The translations under genes were made by a program, and so were the position numbers. This document shows positions 45,587 through 55,637 of a DNA stretch of 64,000 nt, piece after piece. A model generated the notes under the pieces. The model ran no database searches. It saw only the letters and a program-made list of their open reading frames with translations, and had not been told where the DNA came from. This stretch comes from Citrobacter gillenii (GTDB taxonomy: Bacteria; Pseudomonadota; Gammaproteobacteria; Enterobacterales; Enterobacteriaceae): assembly GCF_013337685.1 (NCBI RefSeq), contig NZ_SUQN01000008.1, positions 248,001-312,000 of the forward strand, in the 5' to 3' direction. How positions within the stretch are numbered: position 1 is the stretch's first letter; every line of letters starts with the position of its first letter.

Positions 45587-46160
45587 TGTTGCACTCCTGA
45601 ATCGTGGCTTGCGCCAGTTCATTCTGTACAGCACCTGTAGGGCGATCAGAATGAGGGGTTAGTGTGTGGCAGTTTTGGTACAGCTCGGGCCGTTTTATTG
45701 TGACTCTCTGCCTTGTTAGTAACTGACGGGAAAAGTATAGGGAGGAGTACCTCTATCCCTCACCGTGCAAAAACACAACATTGCAGGAGGTGAACGAGGT
45801 TGTTTTTGGCATAAGCCTAAGGGAATGGAAGATGCTTCACGGAATTGGCGTTTGGCGGGAATTTTGTGGCCGAGTGGCGTGTAAACGACAACGCATCGAT
45901 GACTCCATATTTGACCTGTTAAACAGTTCAGAAACGCATGGTCATATAGCCTTGGGCGGAACGCTGACCTCTATCGATTAGATTAACCATATGGCTATCG
46001 TGATTCAGGAAACAGACCACATGCGCCAGTTGATTATCCTAAAGTAAATCCAAATATTTTTGTTAGTGGGTTACTACCTGCCGTTAGTAATGGCTAGATT
46101 CTTAAAAAACAAATGTGGCATTGAAAAAACAAAAACATAGCCCACATCAAGTGGGCTTTT
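45587..46160. other. Gene-poor spacer between gudP and the effector/immunity island
   Basis: This 574-bp stretch starts with the gudP promoter region and ends with a terminator. A 66-codon plus-strand frame at 45781-45981 follows AGGAGGTGAA, but its product (MQEVNEVVFGISLREW...) resembles nothing I know and its start lacks a clear site at the right distance. It may be a remnant. In E. coli gudP is followed closely by yqcA, so the DNA from about 45.7 to 48.55 kb is an insertion relative to that order. Confidence 0.5.
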
Positions 46161-46162
46161 TC
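46139..46162. terminator. Terminator after the immunity gene
   Basis: AGCCCAC-ATCAA-GTGGGCT (46139-46157) has TTTTT after it on the plus strand and a T-rich stretch on the minus strand, just past the stop of the membrane protein gene. Confidence 0.75.
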
Positions 46163-46580
46163 AGTAAAAGAACACGTTCAATAATATAAAGCAAACAAGC
46201 ACAATGATCTCGACAACCCATAATATAGCTTCAACTTTGAAGCCTGTAGTTAACTCTGAGGGTAGAGTTCGAATAAAAAAATATTCATCAAAGCTCATGC
46301 CATAATTAAATATTTTATTATATGGAAGCAAAATGCTAGACATAATAAAATCTACTTTTGCCAAGTAAATTCCCGGCGAGCCAATTAAACTAGCACCTCT
46401 TGCCATCCTTGCTGTATAAGGAAGATCCCCAAATTTATTTTCATATAATTTAGCTATTTTGCTATAGTTATCTTTATTGATTATATAAGACATAAAAATC
46501 AACATCATCATAATAATAACGAGAGATATAAAAAGACTCATGCCAATTATCTCAAAATTAGTGATTAAATAACTTTTCAT
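46161..46580 (-). CDS. Small membrane protein, probable immunity protein
   Basis: Unrecognised protein of 139 aa with two membrane helices, one near residues 8-32 (IGMSLFISLVIIMMMLIFMS) and one at the end (about 117-138). Between them is a polar, partly basic loop. The ATG at 46580 has an AGGAG site and lies 23 bases inside the end of the upstream gene. Overlap with a gene for a glycine-zipper-rich protein and the two-helix layout fit an immunity protein that protects the inner membrane from a pore-forming effector. This role is inference. AT content is far above that of neighbours. Confidence 0.75.
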   Translation of the reverse strand: MKSYLITNFEIIGMSLFISLVIIMMMLIFMSYIINKDNYSKIAKLYENKFGDLPYTARMARGASLIGSPGIYLAKVDFIMSSILLPYNKIFNYGMSFDEYFFIRTLPSELTTGFKVEAILWVVEIIVLVCFILLNVFFY

Positions 46581-48081
46581 ATAATAGCACTCCTGCTTCT
46601 TCATTAAAGGAATCCGGATTACGTATTATAGAATTTGAGCTATCCACTTTATCATTTATAGTAGCTCCCACTTTTTTCCCGTATCGCTCCCCCCATTTTT
46701 CGACAACTTTCCCTCCTGCAATACTTGAAACAATGCCAGTCACCAGACATAGACCTGCTCCAATACCTCCAGCCTCTGATGTAATCAATCCTAAAACCCA
46801 CGTACAAGCGGCCCTTCCCATAATTCCCCCGGCAGCACCGCCAGCAAGACTTACTGCTTGTTTACCACCAAATTTACTATATTCGAGTATAGCCGCTTTT
46901 CTACATTCGCTTTCACGCCCTTTTGCGCAAGCTTCGTAAACGTTAGTTGTATAACTCGCAAAATCAAGACCGACTCCTACATAGCCAGTTGCTCTCATTA
47001 TTTTCACCAGTTTGGCTGACTTTTCTATGTAGCTTGCATACCCCTCAATATCTTTTACTCCTGTTTGATCCCACTTATGCATAATTGATTTGGTTGATAG
47101 ACCTAATGTCTGCTTTATATCTTCATATTGTTTTAAATTTAACCGTTCTTTTGAAAATCTATTCAAAATACCATCTAATTTCATAAATAGTCGTTCTCGT
47201 TGACCAAAAAATTCCTCTCCAGAAATGCGACCGGAATTACTACTATATGTTTTTTTATAAAGCTTCTGTATTTCATTGAGCGTTTTATTTATTTCTTCAT
47301 AGTACCCACCGCCAGTATCCTTTATGTAACCTAATATATCCCCACTTTGTCCTAAAGCATCGCTATATAATTGCGAAGAAAAAATATCCACGGAAGCTCT
47401 GTTTTCATGTAACACACGAGCTTCTGGCAGTGTTAATGGTGCAAGTGCTTTATCAATTCGATCACGCGCTTTTAGTAATGATTCAATCTGTTGCTGATCT
47501 TGCTTTTCAGGATCAACTACAAGCAGAATTGAACCCGGCTGTTTTTTCATATCTGGATTGAGCTTGTGGTATAACTCACGAGTACCATCCGGAGGGTTAA
47601 TGAAAAACAAATTTTCGAAAGATGATGGTGTGGCCTCATAGGGCAGTATACAAAATCCTGCATCTACAGGTTCGCGGGGTGATGTATCCTCCTCAACTGG
47701 ACAGGATGGCCTTAGTGCTACGGTAAGCGGTTTTGGTATTGGCTCAATATAACCAGGTGCGCCATACTGACCCCTTTGCGTGGGTCCTGGTTTTCTTCCC
47801 TGTTCTCTGTCGAGTGTTTCCTGATAAGCTCTTCTTACGCTTTCTTCGAAGATGCTGTCGAATACATCAGGCATAAATGGTTCATAAACTAACTCCCCGT
47901 CTTCATCAAAATAAAAAGGATTTCGGTTCCAGGACCAATGCTCATCATAATCAACCGCAATTATCCAGCCCAGTATTAATTTGTGTTGAATCTCATCATA
48001 AATGGGATTACATCTACTAATGGGGGGTCTTTCATATGCACTGGAAGAATAACGGTTTACATGCCATTTTATCTGTGGCAT
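46558..48081 (-). CDS. Probable pore-forming effector/toxin, 5' end uncertain
   Basis: From the ATG at 48081 the frame encodes 507 aa that I cannot place in a named family. The first 400 residues are soluble, with a Pro-rich linker near 95-120 and a helical part. Residues about 406-470 are hydrophobic and packed with Gly (AGGAAGGIMGRAA, EAGGIGAGLCLVTGI). This resembles the glycine-zipper segments of membrane-depolarising type VI effectors. The frame stays open upstream of 48081 to a TAA at 48249-48247 and looks coding. Beyond that TAA an in-frame ATG at 48285 begins MNKVERIATGNY. The true gene may therefore begin at 48285 and carry a nonsense mutation. No secretion genes are adjacent. It is AT-rich and likely transferred. 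Confidence 0.7.
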   Translation of the reverse strand: MPQIKWHVNRYSSSAYERPPISRCNPIYDEIQHKLILGWIIAVDYDEHWSWNRNPFYFDEDGELVYEPFMPDVFDSIFEESVRRAYQETLDREQGRKPGPTQRGQYGAPGYIEPIPKPLTVALRPSCPVEEDTSPREPVDAGFCILPYEATPSSFENLFFINPPDGTRELYHKLNPDMKKQPGSILLVVDPEKQDQQQIESLLKARDRIDKALAPLTLPEARVLHENRASVDIFSSQLYSDALGQSGDILGYIKDTGGGYYEEINKTLNEIQKLYKKTYSSNSGRISGEEFFGQRERLFMKLDGILNRFSKERLNLKQYEDIKQTLGLSTKSIMHKWDQTGVKDIEGYASYIEKSAKLVKIMRATGYVGVGLDFASYTTNVYEACAKGRESECRKAAILEYSKFGGKQAVSLAGGAAGGIMGRAACTWVLGLITSEAGGIGAGLCLVTGIVSSIAGGKVVEKWGERYGKKVGATINDKVDSSNSIIRNPDSFNEEAGVLLYEKLFNH

Positions 48082-48285
48082 GCCAAAAAAAGTTGAGTGA
48101 TCATTTTTATTGCCATCAAGTTCATAGTATACCCTTGCTAACCTAAGACCTTCTTTAGGTGACAGTATTTGTTCAAAGTCTTCTAATCTGGCATTTCGGC
48201 TAAAATCCGGGGTGTTATATAAAGAAAAGAATTTGCATTCCTTAGATTAATAATTCCCTGTTGCTATTCTTTCAACTTTATTCAT
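48082..48285 (-). pseudogene. Probable original 5' end of the effector gene, interrupted by a stop
   Basis: Reading in the effector frame, ATG at 48285 gives 12 codons, then TAA at 48249-48247. Another 55 codons without a stop follow, joining the ATG at 48081. The open part (KFFSLYNTPDFSRNARLEDF and onward) has normal amino acid use and no other start codon, so it looks like lost N-terminal coding sequence. A single base change in the TAA would restore a 575-residue protein. Confidence 0.5.
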
Positions 48286-48627
48286 TCACAAAATCTATAT
48301 TGCGAACCTATCTTTTTATTAAAGTATGATATGATATCACTTGTTAGTGTTTTTGATCTCATAAACAACAAAAGAACCTGTATTTAATTTTTATAAATCT
48401 GGGTAATAAATAAAACCATACAGTTATATAAACAATACAAATAAATTAAAGCGAACTTTCCCAATTGATAATAAATTTGATCTTTTCAGGCCCATCATTT
48501 GATAGCAATAATGATAATGTTTGAAATTTTATTCTTATATCAAACATAAAGACCTGTAGGCCTTACCCGGCCTACAGTTAGAAATGAAGTTGTCTGCAGC
48601 ACAAGCGAAACGCCGACGCATAAGGCG
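48286..48627. other. AT-rich spacer upstream of the effector gene
   Basis: These 342 bp hold no convincing gene. The part from 48290 to 48540 is very AT-rich and would contain the effector promoter. The right end (48555-48578, CTGTAGGCCTTACCCGGCCTACAG) is a REP-like palindrome that marks the return to core DNA before yqcA. Confidence 0.6.
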
Positions 48628-49077
48628 TTATTTAAGCAAGGTTCCCCAATGTTCTACCCAGGGATTGGATTCACTTTCCGGCTCAGGGTGCTCGCTGGCA
48701 TCAATCAACAACATCTCACCCACGCGCTGCGCGCTTTGTTCCTGCAACAACGCGTCGAACTGTTTTCCGCCGTTGCAGAAGTTAACGTAGCTGCTGTCGC
48801 CGAGTGCGATCACGCCATAATGCAGATTTGGCTGAAAACCAAGATTATCTTTGATCCCCTGAAACAGTGGCACAATGCTGTCCGGAAGATCGCCCTGCCC
48901 GGTCGTTGAGGTCACCACCAGGACGTATTTGTCTTGATACGCCTGCCAGTCAGCCAGCTCTGGATCCTCGAACACCGTAGCCTTATGGCCCTGTCCGGTA
49001 AGGATAGCTTCAGCCTCTTCGGCTACCAACAGCGAGTTTCCGTACATCGTGCCGACAAAAATACCAATTTCCGCCAT
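48628..49077 (-). CDS. yqcA: Flavodoxin YqcA
   Basis: Short-chain flavodoxin-like protein of 149 aa. The FMN phosphate loop is [15 protein letters not shown], and [10 protein letters not shown] and [13 protein letters not shown] line the flavin. Related to MioC. The electron partner is not defined. It is 19 bp downstream of truC in the yqcC-truC-yqcA series, the E. coli order. Confidence 0.95.
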   Translation of the reverse strand: MAEIGIFVGTMYGNSLLVAEEAEAILTGQGHKATVFEDPELADWQAYQDKYVLVVTSTTGQGDLPDSIVPLFQGIKDNLGFQPNLHYGVIALGDSSYVNFCNGGKQFDALLQEQSAQRVGEMLLIDASEHPEPESESNPWVEHWGTLLK

Positions 49078-49096
49078 AACCTTTTTCTCCAGGGAC

Positions 49097-49879
49097 TTAA
49101 GAATCTATTTGCTCATCCTGACCTGACCGCTCGCTGAACTCAACCCTTTCATTCTCAGGGAGAAGTCCACGCCAGCCAAACTGCGATAGCGCCTGCATCC
49201 AGACGTCATCCAGACCCGCGCGAATCACCAACGGCTCGCCAGTGAACGGATGAGTAAGCGTAAGCTGGCTGGCATGCAACATTAAGCGCTGGCAACCGAA
49301 ATGCTCCGCCGCACTGCGGTTTTGCCGCAAATCACCGTGCTTACTGTCGCCAATAATAGGATGGCGTAAATGGGACAGATGCCGCCGGAGCTGGTGTTTA
49401 CGACCGGTTTTAGGCTCAAGCTCTACCAGTCCGTAGCGAGTCGTTGGATAACGCCCGGTGGCCACCGGCATTTCTACCGTTGCCAGTCCGCGATAGTGGG
49501 TGACCGCTGGTTGCGGATCTTTATCTTCACGGGAAAATTTGTCGGCAATTTTATCCAACTCTTCCACTAGCGGGTAATCCAGCACCGCGTCATCCATTAA
49601 CCAGCCACGCACAATCGCATGATAACGCTTTTGAATTTGATGCTGTTCAAACTGCTGCGACAGCAAACGCCCGGCTTCGCTGGACAATCCCATCAGCAGC
49701 ACGCCGGATGTCGGTCGGTCGAGGCGATGCACGGTAAAAACATGCTGACCAATCTGGTCACGCACCGTTTGCATCACGACCACTTTCTCATCGCGGTCGA
49801 GCCAGCTGCGGTGAACCAACCAACCAGAAGGTTTGTTAACAGCAACCAGCCATTCGTCCTGATAGAGGATCTCAAGCAT
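49097..49879 (-). CDS. truC: tRNA pseudouridine(65) synthase TruC
   Basis: RluA-family synthase that modifies U65 of tRNA-Ile and tRNA-Asp. The catalytic Asp is in [13 protein letters not shown], and [18 protein letters not shown] is the RNA-binding signature. Length 260 aa equals E. coli. The start overlaps the yqcC stop by one base. Confidence 0.97.
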   Translation of the reverse strand: MLEILYQDEWLVAVNKPSGWLVHRSWLDRDEKVVVMQTVRDQIGQHVFTVHRLDRPTSGVLLMGLSSEAGRLLSQQFEQHQIQKRYHAIVRGWLMDDAVLDYPLVEELDKIADKFSREDKDPQPAVTHYRGLATVEMPVATGRYPTTRYGLVELEPKTGRKHQLRRHLSHLRHPIIGDSKHGDLRQNRSAAEHFGCQRLMLHASQLTLTHPFTGEPLVIRAGLDDVWMQALSQFGWRGLLPENERVEFSERSGQDEQIDS

Positions 49880-50208
49880 CAGGATTTATCGCTGGTAAAC
49901 AGTGCATCCAGCTCCTGTAATGCAACGAGAAGCACTTCACGCTGTGGATGGTCGGCGGCCAGCGCCATTTCGTAATACGGAGCGATGGCAAACGCCTCTG
50001 GAAGCGGCTGCGCGTTATCAAGCAGAGCATGCATGCGGGGAATCAATACCCATTGCAGCCATTCAACCGGCTCCATGGTATCCATACAAAAAGGCTGCGT
50101 GCTGGTAAATAAATGCGCCTCAGGCTCATCCATTCGCCAGTGATTATGCTCACGCAACAGCGCTTCAAGCGCGTGGAGTTGCTGGCGCACACGGTCATGA
50201 GTCGTCAT
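49879..50208 (-). CDS. yqcC: YqcC family protein
   Basis: Conserved small cytoplasmic protein of 109 aa (DUF446-type), alpha-helical, with LHALEALLREHNHWR near the start and EPVEWLQWVLIPRMHALL in the middle. No function is established. It is first in the yqcC-truC-yqcA unit and lies immediately downstream of csrB. Confidence 0.93.
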   Translation of the reverse strand: MTTHDRVRQQLHALEALLREHNHWRMDEPEAHLFTSTQPFCMDTMEPVEWLQWVLIPRMHALLDNAQPLPEAFAIAPYYEMALAADHPQREVLLVALQELDALFTSDKS

Positions 50209-50267
50209 GAAATTAACCTCATTGATGAAAAATCTGGCGCGAAGAATAGCATTTGTGGGCAGGAAAT

Positions 50268-50300
50268 AAAAAAAGGGAGCACTGTAAAAACAGTGCTCCC
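50268..50300 (-). terminator. csrB terminator
   Basis: A 10-bp stem (GGGAGCACTG with CAGTGCTCCC) closed by a short A/T loop is followed by TTTTTTT on the minus strand. Confidence 0.92.
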
Positions 50301-50630
50301 GGTTCGTTTCGCAGCATTCCAGCTACTTTTAGTGCTCCCTGCTCATCCATGACAACTTTTCCTGTGGTCTTACGACCTGTTCATCCTGAACGTTTGCATC
50401 CTGCTCACATCACCCCGATGTGAAAACTTCATCCTGAAGTGTCCCTGGCCATCCTGACCCGCCGACCATCCTGCCCGGCTCTCATTCTCCTTCCTGGAGG
50501 TGTCCCTTAACGCATCCGGCGTTTTCCTCTTTGCTTCGTCCTGAAGCCTATCCTTGTAACACCATCCTGGTGTGTCCTGCAGAAGTGTCATCATCCTGAT
50601 GTTCACTTCGTTGTGCGACTCCTTGTCGAC
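50268..50630 (-). ncRNA. csrB: CsrB regulatory RNA
   Basis: Regulatory RNA that sequesters the translational regulator CsrA. The segment between yqcC and syd has, on the minus strand, about 20 GGA motifs, many as CAGGATG or CAGGAC in the loops of short hairpins (for example ACATCAGGATGATG and TTCAGGATGAA). The 5' end is set at GTCGAC at 50630 by likeness to E. coli csrB. The 3' end is the terminator GGGAGCACTG..CAGTGCTCCC plus seven T at 50300-50268. At about 363 nt it matches the E. coli RNA. Confidence 0.95.
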
Positions 50631-50802
50631 GTAGATAGAATCGCCTGTTTCGCTTTGTCTTACAAGATACTTACAGACATTCCTTTAAGGTTTTTTTCAT
50701 ATGAAAGCAGAGAATAAAACATCAACTAACTGAATTACATACATTTACTATGAAGGCCCTGCATTAAGCTTTCACTTATTACCTGGCGATCTCCTACAGG
50801 GT

Positions 50803-50821
50803 TTGTAAGAGATCTCTCACA
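50803..50821. promoter_or_regulatory. UvrY/SirA-type binding palindrome upstream of csrB
   Basis: TGTAAGAGATCTCTCACA differs by one base from TGTAAGAGATCTCTTACA, the palindrome I recall for UvrY/SirA at csrB. It is about 175-190 bp upstream of the csrB 5' end, a known position for the distal activator site. UvrY is phosphorylated by BarA, encoded at 37509. Confidence 0.75.
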
Positions 50822-50840
50822 CGCATGCGGGCAAAATGGA

Positions 50841-51386
50841 TTACAGAACTGGCTTAAGTTGAGTCAGGAAATCCGCAAGAGAGGCCGCCAGCACCGTTCG
50901 TTTACGAGTCCCCAGCGTTTCTTTGCACACTTCCCCGGACAGGTTACACACCGAAATGACATCCAGTTCATTTTCCTGTGTCGCAATAAACAGCGTCGGC
51001 GAGAGCTTGAGCCGCTTTTGCGTGACCAAATGGCCAATCAGGTTTTCCTGAACGCGCCTGAAGTCATCTTCGCTCCAGGTTTGCAGCAGCGTGAGCTTTT
51101 CATCGGCAAACTGCGCGTGCATGTCCCCGGCAAATTGGGTGGTATAAAAAGCGTGAACGGCGGGTTGTACCACAATATCAAAGGCGCGTTCAACCGCGTT
51201 TACATTCGTTTCGCCCACAAACGGCTGAGGTTGCCAGTACACGGCATCGCTGGTCGTGGAAATAATGCATGGGGAAGGTACGCCATATAATTCTTCGCTG
51301 AGAGGCCAGCTGTTATTTTTCTCATGCCATGCATCGCAATACCGTGTCGTAAAGGCCGTTAACGCCTGCGCAGTCAATTCGTCCAC
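50841..51386 (-). CDS. syd: SecY-interacting protein Syd
   Basis: Cytoplasmic protein that binds SecY and can dissociate or inspect faulty translocons. The 181-aa sequence begins [22 protein letters not shown], and [26 protein letters not shown] is near the end. Length equals E. coli. Divergent from queF, and its 3' end lies next to the csrB activator site. Confidence 0.95.
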   Translation of the reverse strand: MDELTAQALTAFTTRYCDAWHEKNNSWPLSEELYGVPSPCIISTTSDAVYWQPQPFVGETNVNAVERAFDIVVQPAVHAFYTTQFAGDMHAQFADEKLTLLQTWSEDDFRRVQENLIGHLVTQKRLKLSPTLFIATQENELDVISVCNLSGEVCKETLGTRKRTVLAASLADFLTQLKPVL

Positions 51387-51454
51387 TGATTTCTCTCTTC
51401 ACAAAAGCCAGGATACACTTGACGCATAGTGTATCTGGTTTATGACGGTGAAAC

Positions 51455-52303
51455 ATGTCTTCTTATGAAAACCATCAGGCGCTTGACGGCCTGACCCTCG
51501 GTAAATCAACAGATTACCGGGACAATTACGATGCCAGTTTGTTGCAGGGCGTTCCGCGTAGCCTGAACCGCGACCCGCTGGATTTAAAGGCCGATAATCT
51601 TCCTTTTCATGGCGCCGATATCTGGACGCTGTATGAACTGTCATGGCTAAATGCCAATGGCTTACCGCAGGTTGCCGTCGGGCATGTCGAATTAGACTAC
51701 ACCAGCGTGAATCTGATTGAATCAAAAAGCTTTAAGCTGTATCTGAACAGTTTTAACCAGACCCGCTTTGATTCATGGGATGCCGTTCGCCAAACGCTGG
51801 AACACGATTTGCGCGCCTGCGCCGAAGGCGATGTTCACGTGGCGCTGTACCGTATCGACGAGCTGGAAGGGCAGCCGATTGCTCATTTCAATGGCACCTG
51901 CATCGATGACCAGGATATTGTCATCGATAACTACCAGTTCACCACAGATTATCTGGAGAACGCCACAAGCGGCGAGAAAGCAGTGGAAGAAACGCTAGTC
52001 AGCCATCTGCTGAAATCTAACTGTTTGATCACCCACCAGCCCGACTGGGGTTCTATACAAATTCAGTATCGTGGACGAAAAATCGACAGGGAGCAGCTGC
52101 TGCGTTATCTGGTGTCCTTCCGCCATCATAATGAATTCCATGAACAGTGCGTGGAGCGCATTTTCAATGACATTCTGCGCTTCTGCCAGCCGGAAAAGCT
52201 GAGCGTCTACGCCCGCTACACGCGACGCGGCGGTCTGGACATTAATCCATGGCGAACCAACACCGATTTTGTCCCTGCTATTGGCAGACTAGTGCGTCAG
52301 TAA
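51455..52303 (+). CDS. queF: NADPH-dependent 7-cyano-7-deazaguanine reductase QueF
   Basis: Reduces preQ0 to preQ1 in queuosine synthesis. The long-form (282 aa) enzyme has the QueF motif [17 protein letters not shown] in the N-terminal half. The catalytic Cys is in [14 protein letters not shown], and the conserved Glu in [10 protein letters not shown]. It continues the pathway begun by queD and queE near 25 kb. Confidence 0.97.
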   Translation: MSSYENHQALDGLTLGKSTDYRDNYDASLLQGVPRSLNRDPLDLKADNLPFHGADIWTLYELSWLNANGLPQVAVGHVELDYTSVNLIESKSFKLYLNSFNQTRFDSWDAVRQTLEHDLRACAEGDVHVALYRIDELEGQPIAHFNGTCIDDQDIVIDNYQFTTDYLENATSGEKAVEETLVSHLLKSNCLITHQPDWGSIQIQYRGRKIDREQLLRYLVSFRHHNEFHEQCVERIFNDILRFCQPEKLSVYARYTRRGGLDINPWRTNTDFVPAIGRLVRQ

Positions 52304-52416
52304 CTTTATTTCTCAATTTTGCGTGCCGGATTCCGCGCGCAAGGTTGTGAAAGGTCATAAGCCAGAGCTATTGTAATCAACAGGGAATGACGTGTTGCGT
52401 CCCATAAGGAGTTTAC

Positions 52417-53781
52417 TTGATTACACATATTAGCCCGCTTGGCTCAATGGACATGTTGTCGCAGCTGGAAGTCGATATGCTTAAACGCACGGCCAGCAGC
52501 GACCTGTATCAACTGTTTCGTAACTGTTCGCTTGCCGTCCTGAACTCCGGCAGTTTGACCGACAACAGCAAAGAGCTGCTGTCTCGTTTTGAAAGTTTCG
52601 ACATTAACGTACTGCGCCGTGAACGTGGCGTTAAGCTGGAACTGATTAACCCGCCTGAAGACGCGTTTGTTGATGGACGCATTATTCGTGCGCTGCAGGC
52701 CAACCTGTTTGCCGTCCTGCGCGACATTCTTTTCGTTAACGGCCAGATCCATAACGCTGGTCGTTTTCAACGTCTGGATCTCGAAAGCTCGGTTCACATT
52801 ACCAACCTCGTCTTCTCCATCTTGCGTAACGCCCGGGCACTGCACGTCGATGAAGCACCGAACATGGTTGTCTGCTGGGGCGGTCACTCCATCAACGAAA
52901 ATGAGTACCTGTATGCTCGTCGCGTCGGTACCCAGTTGGGCCTGCGTGAGCTGAACATCTGTACCGGCTGCGGTCCTGGTGCGATGGAAGCCCCCATGAA
53001 AGGCGCGGCGGTGGGCCACGCCCAGCAGCGTTACAAAGACAGCCGTTTTATCGGCATGACTGAACCGTCAATCATTGCCGCCGAACCGCCTAACCCGCTG
53101 GTCAATGAACTGATCATCATGCCGGACATTGAAAAACGTCTGGAAGCATTTGTCCGTATTGCCCACGGCATTATCATTTTCCCTGGCGGCGTAGGAACGG
53201 CGGAAGAGCTGCTGTACCTGTTAGGGATCTTGATGAACCCGGCGAACAAAGATCAGGTTCTGCCGCTGATCTTGACGGGGCCAAAAGAGAGTGCGGACTA
53301 CTTCCGCGTGCTGGATGAATTTATCGTACACACGCTGGGTGAAGACGCGCGTCGCCACTACCGCATTATCATTGACGATGCTTCAGAAGTGGCTCGCCTG
53401 ATGAAAAAAGCGATGCCGCTGGTGAAAGAGAATCGCCGCGACACCGGTGATGCCTACAGCTTTAACTGGTCGATTCGCATTTCACCTGATTTGCAGATGC
53501 CGTTTGAACCGTCTCATGAAAACATGGCGAACCTGAAGCTGTACCCCGATCAACCAGTTGAAGTACTGGCTGCAGACCTGCGTCGCGCGTTCTCCGGCAT
53601 CGTCGCGGGTAACGTCAAGGAAGTCGGTATTCACGCTATTGAAGAGTTTGGACCGTACAAGATCCACGGTGACCGAGAGATGATGCGCCGTATGGATGAC
53701 CTGCTGCAGGGCTTTGTCGCACAGCACCGCATGAAGTTGCCGGGTTCGGCCTACATTCCTTGCTACGAAATCTGCGCCTGA
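52417..53781 (+). CDS. ppnN: Nucleotide 5'-monophosphate nucleosidase PpnN
   Basis: Cleaves purine and pyrimidine monophosphates to ribose 5-phosphate and base, and is regulated by (p)ppGpp. The LOG-type core has [14 protein letters not shown] and [15 protein letters not shown]. Flanking domains bring it to 454 aa, as in E. coli YgdH. The start codon is TTG at 52417, backed by AAGGAG at 52406-52411 and by identity of the start [16 protein letters not shown] with E. coli. Confidence 0.97.
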   Translation: MITHISPLGSMDMLSQLEVDMLKRTASSDLYQLFRNCSLAVLNSGSLTDNSKELLSRFESFDINVLRRERGVKLELINPPEDAFVDGRIIRALQANLFAVLRDILFVNGQIHNAGRFQRLDLESSVHITNLVFSILRNARALHVDEAPNMVVCWGGHSINENEYLYARRVGTQLGLRELNICTGCGPGAMEAPMKGAAVGHAQQRYKDSRFIGMTEPSIIAAEPPNPLVNELIIMPDIEKRLEAFVRIAHGIIIFPGGVGTAEELLYLLGILMNPANKDQVLPLILTGPKESADYFRVLDEFIVHTLGEDARRHYRIIIDDASEVARLMKKAMPLVKENRRDTGDAYSFNWSIRISPDLQMPFEPSHENMANLKLYPDQPVEVLAADLRRAFSGIVAGNVKEVGIHAIEEFGPYKIHGDREMMRRMDDLLQGFVAQHRMKLPGSAYIPCYEICA

Positions 53782-53833
53782 TGTTTAACGCCCGGTAGCT
53801 GCGGCTACCACGATGACAGATTTGTCCATATCC

Positions 53834-53870
53834 AAGCCGGTTTTGGCCTCGCAGCCAGCCGGCTTTTTTA
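53834..53870 (+). terminator. ppnN terminator
   Basis: AGCCGG (53835-53840) pairs with CCGGCT (53859-53864), with an inner GGC/GCC pair, followed by TTTTTA. Confidence 0.8.
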
Positions 53871-54342
53871 GTTATACCAGTCACATAGCTCAACTCCTAA
53901 CATAAACATCAATAATGTTTCGTCAGAAAACCCTCAACAAGCAAACGTTTACCTTTCAAATTCGACCGTGACTTATCGTCATAAATTATCATTAGTTGCA
54001 AGAATCCACTGAAAATGACAGTTTTTACAGCGCAACACTCGTATCTTCTCGCGTTCTCTTTCACGTCATATGTCGTTAATGCTAGCCTTCGCGCCCGTAA
54101 ATCCGCTTTGGTTATTTTTTAATAGATTAATGGTCCAAATTTATCCACATAAAAAGTGGATTATTGCATTTGGGATCCCGATCACTGATACATTCATAAC
54201 TTAAATGTATCTTTCCGCCCGAAAATTATTACGGCGAAAAATTATATAAAAAATCGCTAATCGGAATTCGTTTTACAGTCGGGTCTTTTTTCAGTGGATT
54301 GAACCCAAACCTGACTTTTTAAGCTTCCTCCAGGAGAAATAG
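53871..54342 (+). promoter_or_regulatory. sdaC upstream region with CRP-like site and leader hairpins
   Basis: This long spacer has no gene. TGGGATCCCGATCACT at 54171-54186 fits the CRP half-sites TGNGA-N6-TCACN, consistent with catabolite control of sdaC. Just before the gene, GTCGGGT (54278-54284) can pair with ACCTGAC (54309-54315) followed by TTTTT. GGGT (54281-54284) can instead pair with ACCC at 54303-54306. The ribosome site is CCAGGAGAAA. The part 53871-54170 shows nothing recognisable. Confidence 0.45.
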
Positions 54343-55632
54343 ATGGAAAACACGCAAACCAGCACTATCGTTACGGGCCAGACCCGCAGCGCATGGCGCA
54401 AGACTGACACCATGTGGATGCTGGGCCTTTACGGTACGGCAATTGGCGCGGGTGTCTTGTTCCTGCCAATTAACGCCGGTGTTGGCGGTCTGATCCCGCT
54501 GATCATCATGGCTATTCTTGCCTTCCCAATGACCTACTTTGCACACCGTGGTCTGACCCGTTTCGTGTTATCCGGTAAAAATCCGGGTGAAGACATCACC
54601 GAAGTGGTAGAAGAACACTTTGGTGTTGGCGCAGGTAAACTGATTACGCTGCTCTATTTCTTCGCTATCTACCCAATTCTGTTGGTTTATAGCGTAGCGA
54701 TTACCAATACCGTCGAGAGCTTCCTGACCCACCAGCTGGCAATTACGCCTCCGCCGCGAGCCATCCTGTCGCTGATCCTGATTATCGGTATGATGACCAT
54801 CGTGCGCTTCGGTGAGCAGATGATCGTGAAGGCGATGAGCATCCTGGTATTCCCGTTCGTTGCAGCGCTGATGCTGCTGGCGCTGTACCTGATCCCTCAG
54901 TGGAGCGGTGCGGTTCTGGAAACCCTGTCCTTTGACTCCGCAGCAACCACTGGCAATGGCCTGTTGTTGACCCTGTGGCTGGCAATTCCGGTAATGGTAT
55001 TCTCCTTCAACCACTCACCGATCATCTCCTCCTTCGCCGTTGCGAAGCGTGAAGAGTACGGTGATGAAGCAGAGAAGAAATGCTCCAAGATTCTGGCATT
55101 CGCTCACATCATGATGGTGCTGACCGTTATGTTCTTCGTCTTCAGCTGCGTGTTTAGCCTGACCCCGGCGGATCTGGCTGCGGCAAAAGAGCAGAACATC
55201 TCCATCCTGTCTTACCTGGCGAACCACTTTAACGCACCGATCATTGCCTGGATGGCACCGATTATCGCGATGATCGCTATCACCAAATCCTTCCTCGGCC
55301 ACTACCTGGGCGCACGTGAAGGCTTCAACGGTATGGTGATTAAGCACCTGCGTGGTAAAGGCAAATCCATCGAAGTCAACAAGCTGAACAAACTCACTGC
55401 ACTGTTCATGCTGGTTACCACCTGGATCGTGGCAACGCTGAACCCGAGCATCCTCGGTATGATTGAAACCCTGGGTGGCCCAATCATCGCGATGATTCTG
55501 TTCCTGATGCCGATGTATGCGATTCAGAAAGTCCCGGCCATGCGTAAGTACAGCGGCCATATCAGCAACGTCTTCGTTGTGATTATGGGTCTGATTGCCA
55601 TCTCCGCTATTTTCTACTCGCTGTTTAGTTAA
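54343..55632 (+). CDS. sdaC: Serine/proton symporter SdaC
   Basis: Inner-membrane L-serine importer of the hydroxy/aromatic amino acid permease family. Eleven hydrophobic segments are visible, beginning with [38 protein letters not shown] is a family signature. Length 429 aa equals E. coli. It is followed by sdaB after a spacer with a very stable hairpin. Confidence 0.97.
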   Translation: MENTQTSTIVTGQTRSAWRKTDTMWMLGLYGTAIGAGVLFLPINAGVGGLIPLIIMAILAFPMTYFAHRGLTRFVLSGKNPGEDITEVVEEHFGVGAGKLITLLYFFAIYPILLVYSVAITNTVESFLTHQLAITPPPRAILSLILIIGMMTIVRFGEQMIVKAMSILVFPFVAALMLLALYLIPQWSGAVLETLSFDSAATTGNGLLLTLWLAIPVMVFSFNHSPIISSFAVAKREEYGDEAEKKCSKILAFAHIMMVLTVMFFVFSCVFSLTPADLAAAKEQNISILSYLANHFNAPIIAWMAPIIAMIAITKSFLGHYLGAREGFNGMVIKHLRGKGKSIEVNKLNKLTALFMLVTTWIVATLNPSILGMIETLGGPIIAMILFLMPMYAIQKVPAMRKYSGHISNVFVVIMGLIAISAIFYSLFS

Positions 55633-55637
55633 TCCCC

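Noticed and set aside
45781-45981. 66-codon frame after AGGAGGTGAA as a possible small gene
   Set aside because: Start position and ribosome site do not fit well, the product is unlike known proteins, and the region looks like leftover DNA. It is kept only as a remark in the spacer entry.
50370-50606. 78-codon minus-strand frame within csrB
   Set aside because: The frame is made of repeated GGATG-type elements of the csrB RNA; it is not a protein gene.
54568-55014. Minus-strand frames opposite sdaC
   Set aside because: Antisense to hydrophobic codons; the products are Gln/Arg/His-rich and not protein-like.
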